Below, piece by piece: positions 1 to 8,003 of a stretch of 64,000 nt of DNA. Origin of the DNA: CAITSH01 sp945892985. Its GTDB lineage: Bacteria > Pseudomonadota > Gammaproteobacteria > Burkholderiales > SG8-39. Under the pieces are notes generated by a model. The model did not search any database, was not told the DNA's origin, and saw nothing but the letters and a program-made list of their open reading frames with translations. The DNA is taken from contig CAMDDU010000006.1 of the NCBI GenBank assembly GCA_945892985.1, positions 62,001 through 126,000 on the forward strand, given 5' to 3'. Every line of letters starts with the position of its first letter. Within the stretch, counting starts at the first letter, position 1. The translations under genes were made by a program, and so were the position numbers.

Positions 1-1601
1 TGCGAGATGCCCATACCCCACAGAATGATCGAGGCCTTAGACGTGGCGTACAAGCGCGCCACCTCGCGGATCTTGTCTGCCGGGATGCCACATACCGGCG
101 CCATCAGCTCAGGCGAGAATTTCTTCACGTTCTTGGCGAGTTCTTCGTAGCCCGAAGTCCTGTCACGGATGAAGGCCTGGTCCGCCAAGCCCTCGTCCAC
201 CACCACGTGAAGCATGGCGTTGAGCAGCGCCACGTCGGTGTCCGCCTTGAACTGCAGCACATGCGCGGCATGGCGCGCGAGTTCCGTGCGCCGCGGGTCG
301 GCAACGATCAGCTTGCTGCCCTTCTTCACCGCGTTCTTGATCCAGGTGGCCGCCACCGGATGGTTCACGGTCGGATTCGCCCCGATGAGGAAGATCACCT
401 CGGCGTTCTCGACGTCGCGCACCGGGTTGGAGACCGCGCCGGAGCTGATGCCCTCCATCAGCGCCGCCACACTCGAGGCGTGGCAAAGCCGCGTGCAGTG
501 GTCCACGTTGTTGGTGCCAAAACCGGTGCGGATCAGCTTCTGGAACAGATACGCCTCTTCGTTCGAGCCCTTGGCCGAGCCAAAGCCCGCCAGCGCATAA
601 CGTCCGTCAGGCGCCGAGTCGATGATTTTTTTAAAGCCCCTTGCCGCCAGCGCCAGCGCCTCCTCCCAGCTCGCCTCGCGAAACACCTCCTGCCAGTTAT
701 CCGGATCCATGACGAAGTCGGCCGACTTCTTCACCCCCGGTTTCCGGATCAGCGGCATGCTCAGGCGCTGGCGGTGGTGGGCGTAGTCAAAGCCGTAACG
801 CCCCTTCACGCAAAGCCGCCCGTCATTGGCCGGGCCGTCGCGGCCCTGCACCTGGATGATGGTGTTGTCCTTGACGTGGTAGGTCAACTGGCAACCCACC
901 CCGCAGTACGGGCAGACCGAATCAACCGTCTTGTCCGCCACCATCAGCCCCGCTTCGCGCGCGGGCATCAACGCCCCGGTGGGGCAGGCCTGCACACACT
1001 CGCCGCAGGCAACACAGCTCGAGGCACCCATCGGATCGTCAAAGTCGAACACGATCTTCGAATGCTCACCACGAAAGGCGTAGCCGATGACATCATTCAC
1101 CTGCTCTTCACGGCAGGCGCGCACGCAGCGGTTGCACTGTATGCACGAATCAAGATTGACTGCGATGGCCGGGTGCGACACGTCCCGCTTCACCTGCGCG
1201 CGCGCCGCAAAGCGCGGCAAGCCCATATCGAGCTTTTTCGCCCACATATCGAGTTCCGACTCGCGCGTGTGGCGCTCGGCCGGCATATCCGAGAGTAGCA
1301 ACTCGAGCACCATTTTCTGCGAGCTCAGCGCGCGCGCATTGTCGGTGGCCACCTCCATGCCCTCTTTCGGGTAGCGGCAGCAAGAGGGCGCCAGCGCGCG
1401 CTCGCCTTTGATCTCCACCACGCACGCACGGCAGTTCCCGTCCGGCCGCATCCCCTCCTGGTAACAAAGGTGCGGAATCTCGATGCCGTACTGTTTTGCC
1501 GTCTCGATGATCGTCTCATCCGCACGGCCGACCACATCTCGTCCGTTCAGCTTGAACGCAACCGGCATCGTCGCCTGCTGCTCTTTACCTATTCTGTCCA
1601 T
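1..1601 (-). CDS. fdsA: NAD-dependent formate dehydrogenase, molybdenum (alpha) subunit, 3' end outside the window
   Basis: Catalytic subunit of a soluble formate dehydrogenase, oxidising formate to CO2 and passing electrons through Fe-S clusters to the NAD-reducing partner encoded upstream. The frame stays open to the window edge, so about 533 N-terminal residues are seen. In order: a ferredoxin-like 2Fe-2S domain (Cys 46, 57, 60, 74), two 4Fe-4S motifs (CIQCNRCVRAC and CVACGECVQACP), the CPYCGVGC cluster motif of the molybdopterin domain, then GRLCVKGRYG. The residue expected to coordinate molybdenum is the Cys of TRLCHASS, so this is a cysteine and not a selenocysteine enzyme. ATG at 1601 has GAGAGG upstream; ATG at 1568 is an alternative. 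It follows the fused diaphorase subunit after 139 bases containing a long inverted repeat. Confidence 0.93.
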   Translation of the reverse strand, partial: MDRIGKEQQATMPVAFKLNGRDVVGRADETIIETAKQYGIEIPHLCYQEGMRPDGNCRACVVEIKGERALAPSCCRYPKEGMEVATDNARALSSQKMVLELLLSDMPAERHTRESELDMWAKKLDMGLPRFAARAQVKRDVSHPAIAVNLDSCIQCNRCVRACREEQVNDVIGYAFRGEHSKIVFDFDDPMGASSCVACGECVQACPTGALMPAREAGLMVADKTVDSVCPYCGVGCQLTYHVKDNTIIQVQGRDGPANDGRLCVKGRYGFDYAHHRQRLSMPLIRKPGVKKSADFVMDPDNWQEVFREASWEEALALAARGFKKIIDSAPDGRYALAGFGSAKGSNEEAYLFQKLIRTGFGTNNVDHCTRLCHASSVAALMEGISSGAVSNPVRDVENAEVIFLIGANPTVNHPVAATWIKNAVKKGSKLIVADPRRTELARHAAHVLQFKADTDVALLNAMLHVVVDEGLADQAFIRDRTSGYEELAKNVKKFSPELMAPVCGIPADKIREVARLYATSKASIILWGMGIS

Positions 1602-1648
1602 TCTGTACCTCTCAAGAAACCAGCGAAGGCGTGAAATTCAGTGAAAGC

Positions 1649-1726
1649 GTGAATGAGTGAAGGAGTGATGAACCCTCCCATGCCGGCATTCTGGCGTTTC
1701 ACTCCTTCACTCCTTCACTCATTCAC
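1649..1726. repeat. Perfect 20-bp inverted repeat between the two formate dehydrogenase genes
   Basis: Bases 1649-1668 are the exact reverse complement of 1707-1726, separated by 38 bases. The arms are made of GTGAATGA/GTGAAGGA-type units, and related units continue on both sides (1630-1740). It could form a strong hairpin in the operon mRNA between the diaphorase and catalytic subunits. There is no T-tract, so it looks more like an mRNA-stability or processing element, or a repeat remnant, than a terminator. Confidence 0.8.
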
Positions 1727-1740
1727 TTTCCACTTTTCAC

Positions 1741-3435
1741 TCATTCGATTTCATACGCAAAGTGCTTGATCACCGACAACACCGGGTTGGGTGCCGCCTG
1801 GCCCAGGCCGCAAATCGAGGCGTCCATCATCGCCTGCGACAACTCCTGCAACAACGCCTTGTCCCAGCGCGGCGCATCGAGCAGCGTCAGCGCCTTGGCC
1901 GTACCCACCCGGCAGGGCGTGCACTGCCCGCAGGATTCGTCGCGGAAAAAATGCATCATGTTTTTCGCCGCGTCGACCGCCGTATCCTTGTCCGACAGGA
2001 TCATCACCGCCGCCGATCCGATAAAGCAGCCGTAAGGCTGCAGCGTGTCAAAGTCCAGAGGAATGTCGCACAAACTCGCCGGCAGGATGCCCCCCGAGGC
2101 CCCGCCCGGCAGGTAGGCGTAAAACTCGTGTCCCGCCAGCATGCCACCGCAGTATTCGGCAATGAGTTCCTTGACCGTGATGCCGGCCGGCGCGAGATGC
2201 ATGCCCGGCTTTTTCACCCGCCCCGATACCGAGAAGGAGCGCAGCCCCTTCCTGCCGTTGCGACCATGCCCCGCGAACCACTCGGGCCCCTTCTCCAGTA
2301 TCTCGCGCACCCAGTACACCGTCTCCATGTTGTGCTCTAGCGTCGGGCGACCGAACACGCCCACTTGCGCCACATACGGCGGACGCAGCCGCGGCATGCC
2401 GCGCTTGCCCTCTATGGATTCGATCATCGCCGACTCTTCGCCGCAGATATAGGCGCCCGCGCCGCGGCGCAGGTGAATGGGCGGCAGCACGCACGGCGGG
2501 TCGGCCTGCAGTGCGGCCAGTTCCTTCTCCAAGATGGCGCGACAGCCGGCGTACTCGTCGCGCAGGTAGATCCACACCTCGGCAACGCCCGCCGCCCACG
2601 CGGCGATGAGCATGCCCTCCAAGAAGCGGTGCGGGTCGCGCTCAAGATACCAGCGGTCCTTGAAGGTGCCCGGCTCGCCTTCGTCGATGTTGACCGCCAT
2701 GTTGCGCGGCTCGGCTTCGGCGCGCACCAACTTCCATTTGCGTCCGGTCGGAAAGCCCGCCCCGCCCAGACCGCGCAGCCCCGAGTGCTCCATGCGCGCG
2801 GTGAGCTCCTCGTAGTCGTGCTTGCCCTCCAGACAGTCGGCCAGCAGCGCGTAGCCGCCGGCCTTCCGGTAATCGCGATAGGTGATGTATTTTTCGGGGA
2901 AGTGGCGCACCGACTTCGCCGCCACCAGTTTGCTGATTTTTTCCGCGGTCGCGTGCAGCACCGGGTTCTGCCCGACCACCGCCGCCGGCGCGCTCTCGCA
3001 GCGGCCCAGGCACGGGGCGGCCAACACGCGCACATCCTTGCCAAGAATGGAAGGCAGGCGCGCCAGTAGTTCTTTTGCGCCGGCCATTTCGCAGGACAGG
3101 GACTCGCACACACGCACCGTCACCGCGGGCGGCACGGCATCACCCGTTTTAACGACGTCAAAGTGATGATAAAAGGTCGCCACTTCGTAGACTTCGCTTT
3201 GCGCCATGGCCAGTTCGGCCGCCAGCGCGGCCAGATGGCCCTCGGACAGGTGGCCGTAGCTATCCTGTATGCGGTGCAGGTGTTCGATCAACAAGTCACG
3301 CCGAAGCGCCAGAGCCCCTTCGCCCTTGCCGATCAGCGCGCGCACCTCGGCCACCGCCTTGGGATCGACCACGCGACCTCTCATCGTCGGACGAAATTTT
3401 ATTTGCTTTACTTCGACATTGCCTGAAGACCCCAT
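1741..3435 (-). CDS. fdsB: Formate dehydrogenase NADH-forming subunit, FdsG-FdsB (NuoE-NuoF) fusion
   Basis: Diaphorase part of the formate dehydrogenase, taking electrons from the alpha subunit and reducing NAD+ through FMN. The protein of about 564 residues joins two units that are usually separate. Residues about 15-170 are NuoE-like (2Fe-2S, ending in VCESLSCEMAG and APCLGRCE). Residues about 200-560 are NuoF-like, with GLRGLGGAGFPTGRKW, the FMN/NAD region NIDEGEPGTFKDR, GAGAYICGEESAMIESIEGKRG and the 4Fe-4S motif ESCGQCTPCRVG. ATG at 3435 is preferred because AAGGAG lies 11 bases upstream; the frame continues open to 3516. First visible gene of the operon, followed by fdsA. Confidence 0.92.
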   Translation of the reverse strand: MGSSGNVEVKQIKFRPTMRGRVVDPKAVAEVRALIGKGEGALALRRDLLIEHLHRIQDSYGHLSEGHLAALAAELAMAQSEVYEVATFYHHFDVVKTGDAVPPAVTVRVCESLSCEMAGAKELLARLPSILGKDVRVLAAPCLGRCESAPAAVVGQNPVLHATAEKISKLVAAKSVRHFPEKYITYRDYRKAGGYALLADCLEGKHDYEELTARMEHSGLRGLGGAGFPTGRKWKLVRAEAEPRNMAVNIDEGEPGTFKDRWYLERDPHRFLEGMLIAAWAAGVAEVWIYLRDEYAGCRAILEKELAALQADPPCVLPPIHLRRGAGAYICGEESAMIESIEGKRGMPRLRPPYVAQVGVFGRPTLEHNMETVYWVREILEKGPEWFAGHGRNGRKGLRSFSVSGRVKKPGMHLAPAGITVKELIAEYCGGMLAGHEFYAYLPGGASGGILPASLCDIPLDFDTLQPYGCFIGSAAVMILSDKDTAVDAAKNMMHFFRDESCGQCTPCRVGTAKALTLLDAPRWDKALLQELSQAMMDASICGLGQAAPNPVLSVIKHFAYEIE

Positions 3436-3593
3436 GACCGCAACCACTCCTTGCATTTGTTTTGGCTGTGCCGCCTTGTTTGTTGCAGCACCTCCGCCAG
3501 GCCGTTTTAGCGGCAAACTCCGGAGAACCCGGCCGGCTCGCGCGAACTATTGGAAAGTGTTGGGAATTTACGCCGTAGAGGGTGGAGTCTCAC

Positions 3594-3607
3594 TTGATCA
3601 CGGTCAA
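3594..3607 (-). promoter_or_regulatory. FNR/Crp-family-like box upstream of formate dehydrogenase
   Basis: TTGATCACGGTCAA reads as TTGAT-N4-GTCAA. This is one mismatch from the FNR/ANR consensus TTGAT-N4-ATCAA and also fits FixK/DNR-type variants. It lies about 159 bases upstream of the chosen fdsB start. Control by a Crp/Fnr regulator responding to oxygen or nitrogen oxides is an inference. Confidence 0.45.
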
Positions 3608-3684
3608 GAATTGCGCCTTGAGGCACCAACATCGCACAAGAGCGGCGGCACAGGGACGAAAAAACCTCAAAAAATGACCAAAGC

Positions 3685-3728
3685 GGCGTTTTCAGCCCTG
3701 CGCAAGGCCACCAACTGCAAAAAACGCC
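3685..3728 (-). terminator. Possible weak terminator after cobQ
   Basis: GGCGTTTT (3685-3692) pairs with AAAACGCC (3721-3728) across a 28-base loop just after the cobQ stop. The long loop makes this a weak call; A/T runs nearby support it only slightly. Confidence 0.25.
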
Positions 3729-3749
3729 CCCTACGCCGCAAATGTCAAA

Positions 3750-5243
3750 TCAGCCGGGGTTCCCGAACATGCGGTCAATGTGCAGGCATTGCTCAACCGT
3801 GTCAGCAAGCCGGTCGATACTCGCTTCGCGCAGCGCGGCGAAGTCAATGGCGGCCGGAGCGGCAAGGCCCGCCCATGCAAGCAATGCCACACAGGCCTGC
3901 GGCGCGTCAAACAAGCCGTGAACGTAAGTGGCCAGTATCTGCCCGTCGGCAGAGAGTGCGCCATCAAGGCGTCCACCCATTTCAAGCGCAGGCCGCGCCA
4001 TCGCGGCGCCCTCACTCACCCCCATGTGGATCTCGTATCCGCGCACGCTCGCACCGCCGGCAAGCGTCAAGCGCCCGCAGACCTGCTGCAGCATTTTCTC
4101 GGGCGCGAGCCGCGTCTCGAATTCGAGCAATTGCAGCCCGTCACGGCTGCCCGGCGGCCCCTCAATGCCAAGCGGATCATGCAGCTGCATCCCCAACATC
4201 TGCAAGCCGCCGCAAATGCCGATCAGCTTGCCACCATAGCGAAGATGCCGGCGTATGCGCGGCGCCCAGCCTTCCCGCAGCAGCCAGTCAAGGTCCGCCT
4301 GCACGCTTTTACTGCCGGGCAGGATGATGAGATCCGCATCGGGAATCGCCATGCCCGGGCCGATGAAATTCAGGTCCACCTGCGGGTGGGCACGCAGCAC
4401 GTCAAAATCGGTGTGATTGCTGATGCGCGGCAGCACCGGCACGATGACCTTGAGGCGCCGCTGCGCACCGCTCGCCGCCGCTTCGGTCTGTGCCGTCTGT
4501 ATGCCATCCTCGGCATCCAGGTGCAGGCCCTGCAGGTAGGGCAGCACGCCAAACACCGGCTTGCCCGTTTCGCGTTCCAGCCATTCGATGCCCGGCAGCA
4601 ACAGACCGATGTCACCACGAAACCGGTTGATGACAAAACCGCGGATACGCGCCCGCTCCGACGGCGACAGGCACGCCAGCGTACCGACAAAATGCGCGAA
4701 CACCCCGCCGCGATCGATGTCGGCAATCAGCACCACCGGACAATCGGCGGCCTCGGCAAAACCCATGTTGGCGATGTCGCCCTCGCGCAGATTCACCTCG
4801 GCCGGGCTGCCGGCGCCCTCTACCAGCACGCACTCGTACTGCGCGCACAGGCGATGCCAGGATTCGAGCACCGCGACCATCGCCTGTGGCTTGTAGGCGT
4901 GAAACGCGCGCGCGTCCATGTCGGCGCGCGCGCGGCCGTGGATGATGATTTGCGCGCCGGTGTCCGAACTGGGCTTGATCAACACCGGGTTCATGTCGCT
5001 GTGCGGCGCAATGCCCGCCGCCTGCGCCTGCAGCGCCTGGGCGCGCCCGATTTCCCCGCCGTCGGTGGTGACCGCGCTGTTGAGCGCCATGTTTTGCGGC
5101 TTGAACGGCGCGACGCGCACGCCCCGCCTGTGCAGCACACGGCACAGGCCGGCGACCAGCGTGCTCTTGCCCGCGTCAGAAGTGGTGCCCTGGACCATCA
5201 GCGCGCCGTGCAAGCCGTGCCCGCCCCGTTTGAGCCGTGTCAC
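3750..5243 (-). CDS. cobQ: Cobyric acid synthase, glutamine-hydrolysing
   Basis: Amidates side chains b, d, e and g of adenosylcobyrinic acid a,c-diamide, using glutamine and ATP, in B12 biosynthesis or corrinoid remodelling. At 497 residues it has the usual length. The N-terminal dethiobiotin-synthetase-like domain starts VQGTTSDAGKSTLVAGLCR (P-loop) with FKPQNMALNS. The C-terminal class I glutamine amidotransferase domain has the nucleophile in GICGGLQMLG and the catalytic His in TYVHGLFD. It is the last gene of the riboswitch-led operon; its ATG overlaps the btuF stop (ATGA). No other cob genes lie nearby, so the remaining steps must be encoded elsewhere or the cell imports corrinoid precursors. 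Confidence 0.95.
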   Translation of the reverse strand: MTRLKRGGHGLHGALMVQGTTSDAGKSTLVAGLCRVLHRRGVRVAPFKPQNMALNSAVTTDGGEIGRAQALQAQAAGIAPHSDMNPVLIKPSSDTGAQIIIHGRARADMDARAFHAYKPQAMVAVLESWHRLCAQYECVLVEGAGSPAEVNLREGDIANMGFAEAADCPVVLIADIDRGGVFAHFVGTLACLSPSERARIRGFVINRFRGDIGLLLPGIEWLERETGKPVFGVLPYLQGLHLDAEDGIQTAQTEAAASGAQRRLKVIVPVLPRISNHTDFDVLRAHPQVDLNFIGPGMAIPDADLIILPGSKSVQADLDWLLREGWAPRIRRHLRYGGKLIGICGGLQMLGMQLHDPLGIEGPPGSRDGLQLLEFETRLAPEKMLQQVCGRLTLAGGASVRGYEIHMGVSEGAAMARPALEMGGRLDGALSADGQILATYVHGLFDAPQACVALLAWAGLAAPAAIDFAALREASIDRLADTVEQCLHIDRMFGNPG

Positions 5244-6211
5244 GGCCGGCCTTTGCGCCTGGCGCGCACCAACTCAAGCTGCTCGCAGATGGCCTGCGCG
5301 CCCTCGAGGATGCGCGGGGTGTGGCGGCTGATCAGATCCGGATGCCCCGTAAAAAAATTGCCGCGCGCCGCCGCGAGCAAGCGCGGCCACTTGCGCCACA
5401 TGTCGAAACTGTCCCGTGCCGGATCTACGGACGCGCCGGCGATCGCTTCGGGATCGCGCTCTATCACCGCCTCCTCGGAAATCACCGGCGCAAGCGGCTT
5501 CAGATCGGCGAACACATTGCGCCCGCCGCAGGAGGCGATCACGTCACTGATAATGTGGCTGCCGCCCACCGTCATCAGCGGCTTGTTCCATATCTGGTAG
5601 AACACCGGCACGGCGGGCAGCGCGGCGTAGCGCGCGCGCAGGCGCGCAAGCCGCGCCGAAAAATCACGCGCAGCGGCGGCCGCCGCCGCCCCGGAGCCAG
5701 CGATGCGCCCGAGTTTCTCGATGGATAGGGCAATGTCCTCCAGTCGCTGCGGTTCGCTGTAATACACCGGAATACCCAGGCTCAACAGCTTTTCGAGCTG
5801 GCGCTGCGCGTTGCCGTCGCGCCAAACGACGATCAGGTCGGGCTGCAAGCTGACAATACGCTCAAGATCCAGCAGGGCATGACTGCCGATATTGGTGATC
5901 CCTTTCGCCGCCTCCGGGTAATTACTGTAGTCAATGACGCCGACCACCCGGTCACCGGCGCCGGCGGCAAACAACAGTTCGGTGATGTGCGGCGCGAGGC
6001 TGATGATGCGTCGTGCCGGCTGGTTTAGCGAAACCTTGCGTCCGCTATCGTCGAGGACATTGACTCTGACCTCTTTTAAATTTACATCCGCTGCGGCCAG
6101 GGGCAATGGCAATGGTCCGACCAGCGCGATGCTCAATGCCGTCAACAATATGGAACCCCATGCCCGGGATCGTCGACGCATCGGGCGCATCATTTTCATC
6201 ATAAGTATCAT
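5240..6211 (-). CDS. btuF: Periplasmic cobalamin-binding protein of the B12 ABC transporter
   Basis: Captures B12 in the periplasm and delivers it to BtuCD. It has 323 residues. The charged N-terminus MILMMKMMRPMRRR is followed by a hydrophobic stretch ending LPLAAA, a Sec signal peptide; one of the internal Mets could be the true start. The mature part carries a class III (helical-backbone) binding-protein fold with RRIISLAPHITELLFAAGAG, DYSNYPEAA and LDLERIVSLQPDLIVVW, as in BtuF and siderophore-binding proteins. B12 is assigned from the operon. It overlaps btuD upstream and cobQ downstream by 4 bases each, indicating translational coupling. Confidence 0.9.
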   Translation of the reverse strand: MILMMKMMRPMRRRSRAWGSILLTALSIALVGPLPLPLAAADVNLKEVRVNVLDDSGRKVSLNQPARRIISLAPHITELLFAAGAGDRVVGVIDYSNYPEAAKGITNIGSHALLDLERIVSLQPDLIVVWRDGNAQRQLEKLLSLGIPVYYSEPQRLEDIALSIEKLGRIAGSGAAAAAAARDFSARLARLRARYAALPAVPVFYQIWNKPLMTVGGSHIISDVIASCGGRNVFADLKPLAPVISEEAVIERDPEAIAGASVDPARDSFDMWRKWPRLLAAARGNFFTGHPDLISRHTPRILEGAQAICEQLELVRARRKGRP

Positions 6212-6993
6212 TCAGCCACAAACAAGGTCTGGCCGCCCGCGGCGACGCGCACGATGCGATGGCCGAACGCCTCCTGCAACAGCGGCTCTGTCATCACCCG
6301 CTCGACCGGCCCCTGCATTACGCCGGCGGGCGAAAATACCAGCGCGTGACTGCAAAAACGCGCCGCGAGATTCAGGTCGTGCAGTGACATGAGCACGCCC
6401 TTCCCCTGATTTTCCGCGAGCGCGGCCAGGTGACGCAGCACCTGCACCTGATGGCGCAGGTCCAGATGCGTCAGCGGTTCGTCAAGAATAAGCAGCGGCG
6501 CATCCTGCACCAGCAACGCGGCCAGTGCGACGCGCTGCCGCTCGCCGCCGGACAGGGTCAGCACGTCGCGTTGCGCCATGCCGTGCAAATCCACCGCCGC
6601 GAGCGCCGCCAGCGCCGCCTCGCGATCACCCTCGCCCTCCCATTGCCAGCGCGAAAGATGCGGATAGCGGCCCATCATCACCACTTCGATTACGCTCGCG
6701 GCAAAGGCGTCATGCACGATCTGCGGCAAAAAGCCGCGCTGGCGCGCCGTCTCTGCAAGCGGCCAATCGACGAGCGGCCTGCCGCAAAGGCGCACGCCGC
6801 CGGCTTGCACCGCACGCAGGCCGGCCAGTGCGTGCAGCAGCGTGGTCTTGCCAACGCCATTGGGCCCCAGGACACACCACACTTCTCCCGGTCTCACGGC
6901 GAAGGCCAGGTCGCGAACCAGGTCACGCCGGCCGGCGCCCGCACCGACCGCCAGCGCGAGGGACTCGCATGCAATCAAAGATTGTGTGCTCAC
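6208..6993 (-). CDS. btuD: Cobalamin ABC transporter ATP-binding protein
   Basis: ATPase that powers B12 import through BtuC, on the cytoplasmic face of the inner membrane. The 261 residues contain Walker A GPNGVGKTT, Q-loop GFLPQ, signature LSGGERQRVALA, Walker B LLILDEP and the switch His in LMSLHDLNLAARFC. This is the FecE/BtuD subfamily of importer ATPases. It overlaps btuC (6990-6993) and btuF (6208-6211), so the transport genes are translated as one coupled block. Confidence 0.93.
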   Translation of the reverse strand: MSTQSLIACESLALAVGAGAGRRDLVRDLAFAVRPGEVWCVLGPNGVGKTTLLHALAGLRAVQAGGVRLCGRPLVDWPLAETARQRGFLPQIVHDAFAASVIEVVMMGRYPHLSRWQWEGEGDREAALAALAAVDLHGMAQRDVLTLSGGERQRVALAALLVQDAPLLILDEPLTHLDLRHQVQVLRHLAALAENQGKGVLMSLHDLNLAARFCSHALVFSPAGVMQGPVERVMTEPLLQEAFGHRIVRVAAGGQTLFVAE

Positions 6994-7985
6994 GCCGGCC
7001 GCCGCATCAGCAGAAACACAAACGCGGGCACGCCGATCACCGCCATGATGACGCCAACCGGAAGCTGCATCGGCGCCACCACGGTGCGCGCCGCGGTGTC
7101 CGCGAGCAGCAGCAGCGTGCCCCCGGCCAGCGCACTTGCCGGCAGCAGCATGCGCTGGTCATTGCCGAACACAAGACGCAGGGCGTGGGGCACCACCAGG
7201 CCGATGAAACCAATGCTGCCGGCGGTCGTAACGGCAAGCGCCGTCGAAAAAGAAGCCAGCACGTAAATGCGCCGGCGCAGCCGGGTCACGTCCACACCGA
7301 GCGCATGCGCCACCACCTCGCCGCGCAGCATCACATTGAGGTCGCGCGCGGCGGCAAACGCCAGCACGACGGCGGCAGCCAGCATGAGCATGGCCGGCAG
7401 CCAGATGTCGATGCCATTGAGGTCACCCATCATCCAGAACAGCATGCCGCGCAGCCGCGCCTCGGGCGCGAGCGTGAGCATCAGCGCGATGACCGCCCCC
7501 CAGCCCGATGCGAGTATCACGCCGGTCAACAGCAGCCGCGGCGAAGCGTCGAGCGCAGCGCTAAGTTGCTGGCGCGCGAAGTCGCGTCGCGCGAAACCAA
7601 ACACCAGCACGATGGCCGTCAGCGCACCGGCGGCCGCGCCCAGATTTACAAACACCGCACCAAGCCCGGCGAGCATCGCGCCAAGGGCCCCCACCGCCGC
7701 ACCGCCGGACAGGCCAAGCACGTAGGGATCGGCCAGCGGATTGCGCAACAACACCTGCATCAGCGCGCCGGCCAGCGCGAGCAAGCCACCGGCGGCGAAA
7801 CCCGCCAGCGCGCGCGGCAGGCGCAGCTTGCCGACCACATCGGCCGCGATGCTTTGCCCGGGATCGAACAGTGCACCCCACAAATCGGCCGCACCGATGC
7901 GGCTGCTGCCCGATGCGAGCGCCAGCGCCAGCGCCGCAAGCGCGGCGACGGTGAGCAGCAGCCAGATCAGCAGGGCGCGGCGCAT
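6990..7985 (-). CDS. btuC: Cobalamin ABC transporter permease
   Basis: Inner-membrane channel subunit for B12 uptake, FecCD/BtuC family. It has 331 residues, the typical length for a ten-helix importer. Family motifs seen include NPLADPYVLGLSGGAAVGA, GEVVAHALGVDV (the loop contacting the ATPase), GSIGFIGLVVPHALRLVFG and a C-terminal GVPAFVFLLMRRPA. It starts 18 bases after the btuB stop and overlaps btuD by 4 bases. Confidence 0.93.
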   Translation of the reverse strand: MRRALLIWLLLTVAALAALALALASGSSRIGAADLWGALFDPGQSIAADVVGKLRLPRALAGFAAGGLLALAGALMQVLLRNPLADPYVLGLSGGAAVGALGAMLAGLGAVFVNLGAAAGALTAIVLVFGFARRDFARQQLSAALDASPRLLLTGVILASGWGAVIALMLTLAPEARLRGMLFWMMGDLNGIDIWLPAMLMLAAAVVLAFAAARDLNVMLRGEVVAHALGVDVTRLRRRIYVLASFSTALAVTTAGSIGFIGLVVPHALRLVFGNDQRMLLPASALAGGTLLLLADTAARTVVAPMQLPVGVIMAVIGVPAFVFLLMRRPA

Positions 7986-8003
7986 CGCGTGCTCATCGTC
8001 TAC

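Larger units (their letters stand above)
3436..3749. other. Intergenic region between formate dehydrogenase and B12 operons
   Basis: About 314 bases with no credible gene. It should hold the promoter of the formate dehydrogenase operon. It contains an FNR-like box at 3594-3607 and a weak long-loop hairpin (3685-3728) that may end the cobQ transcript. Confidence 0.6.

Noticed and set aside
207..1298. Long plus-strand open frame of 363 codons opposite formate dehydrogenase
   Set aside because: It lies antisense to fdsA, is rich in Arg, Ala and His as expected for the reverse frame of GC-rich genes, and has no recognised domain.
3780..5600. 606-codon plus-strand open frame opposite cobQ and btuF
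   Set aside because: It is antisense to two well-supported genes and shows no protein-family motif; typical shadow frame.
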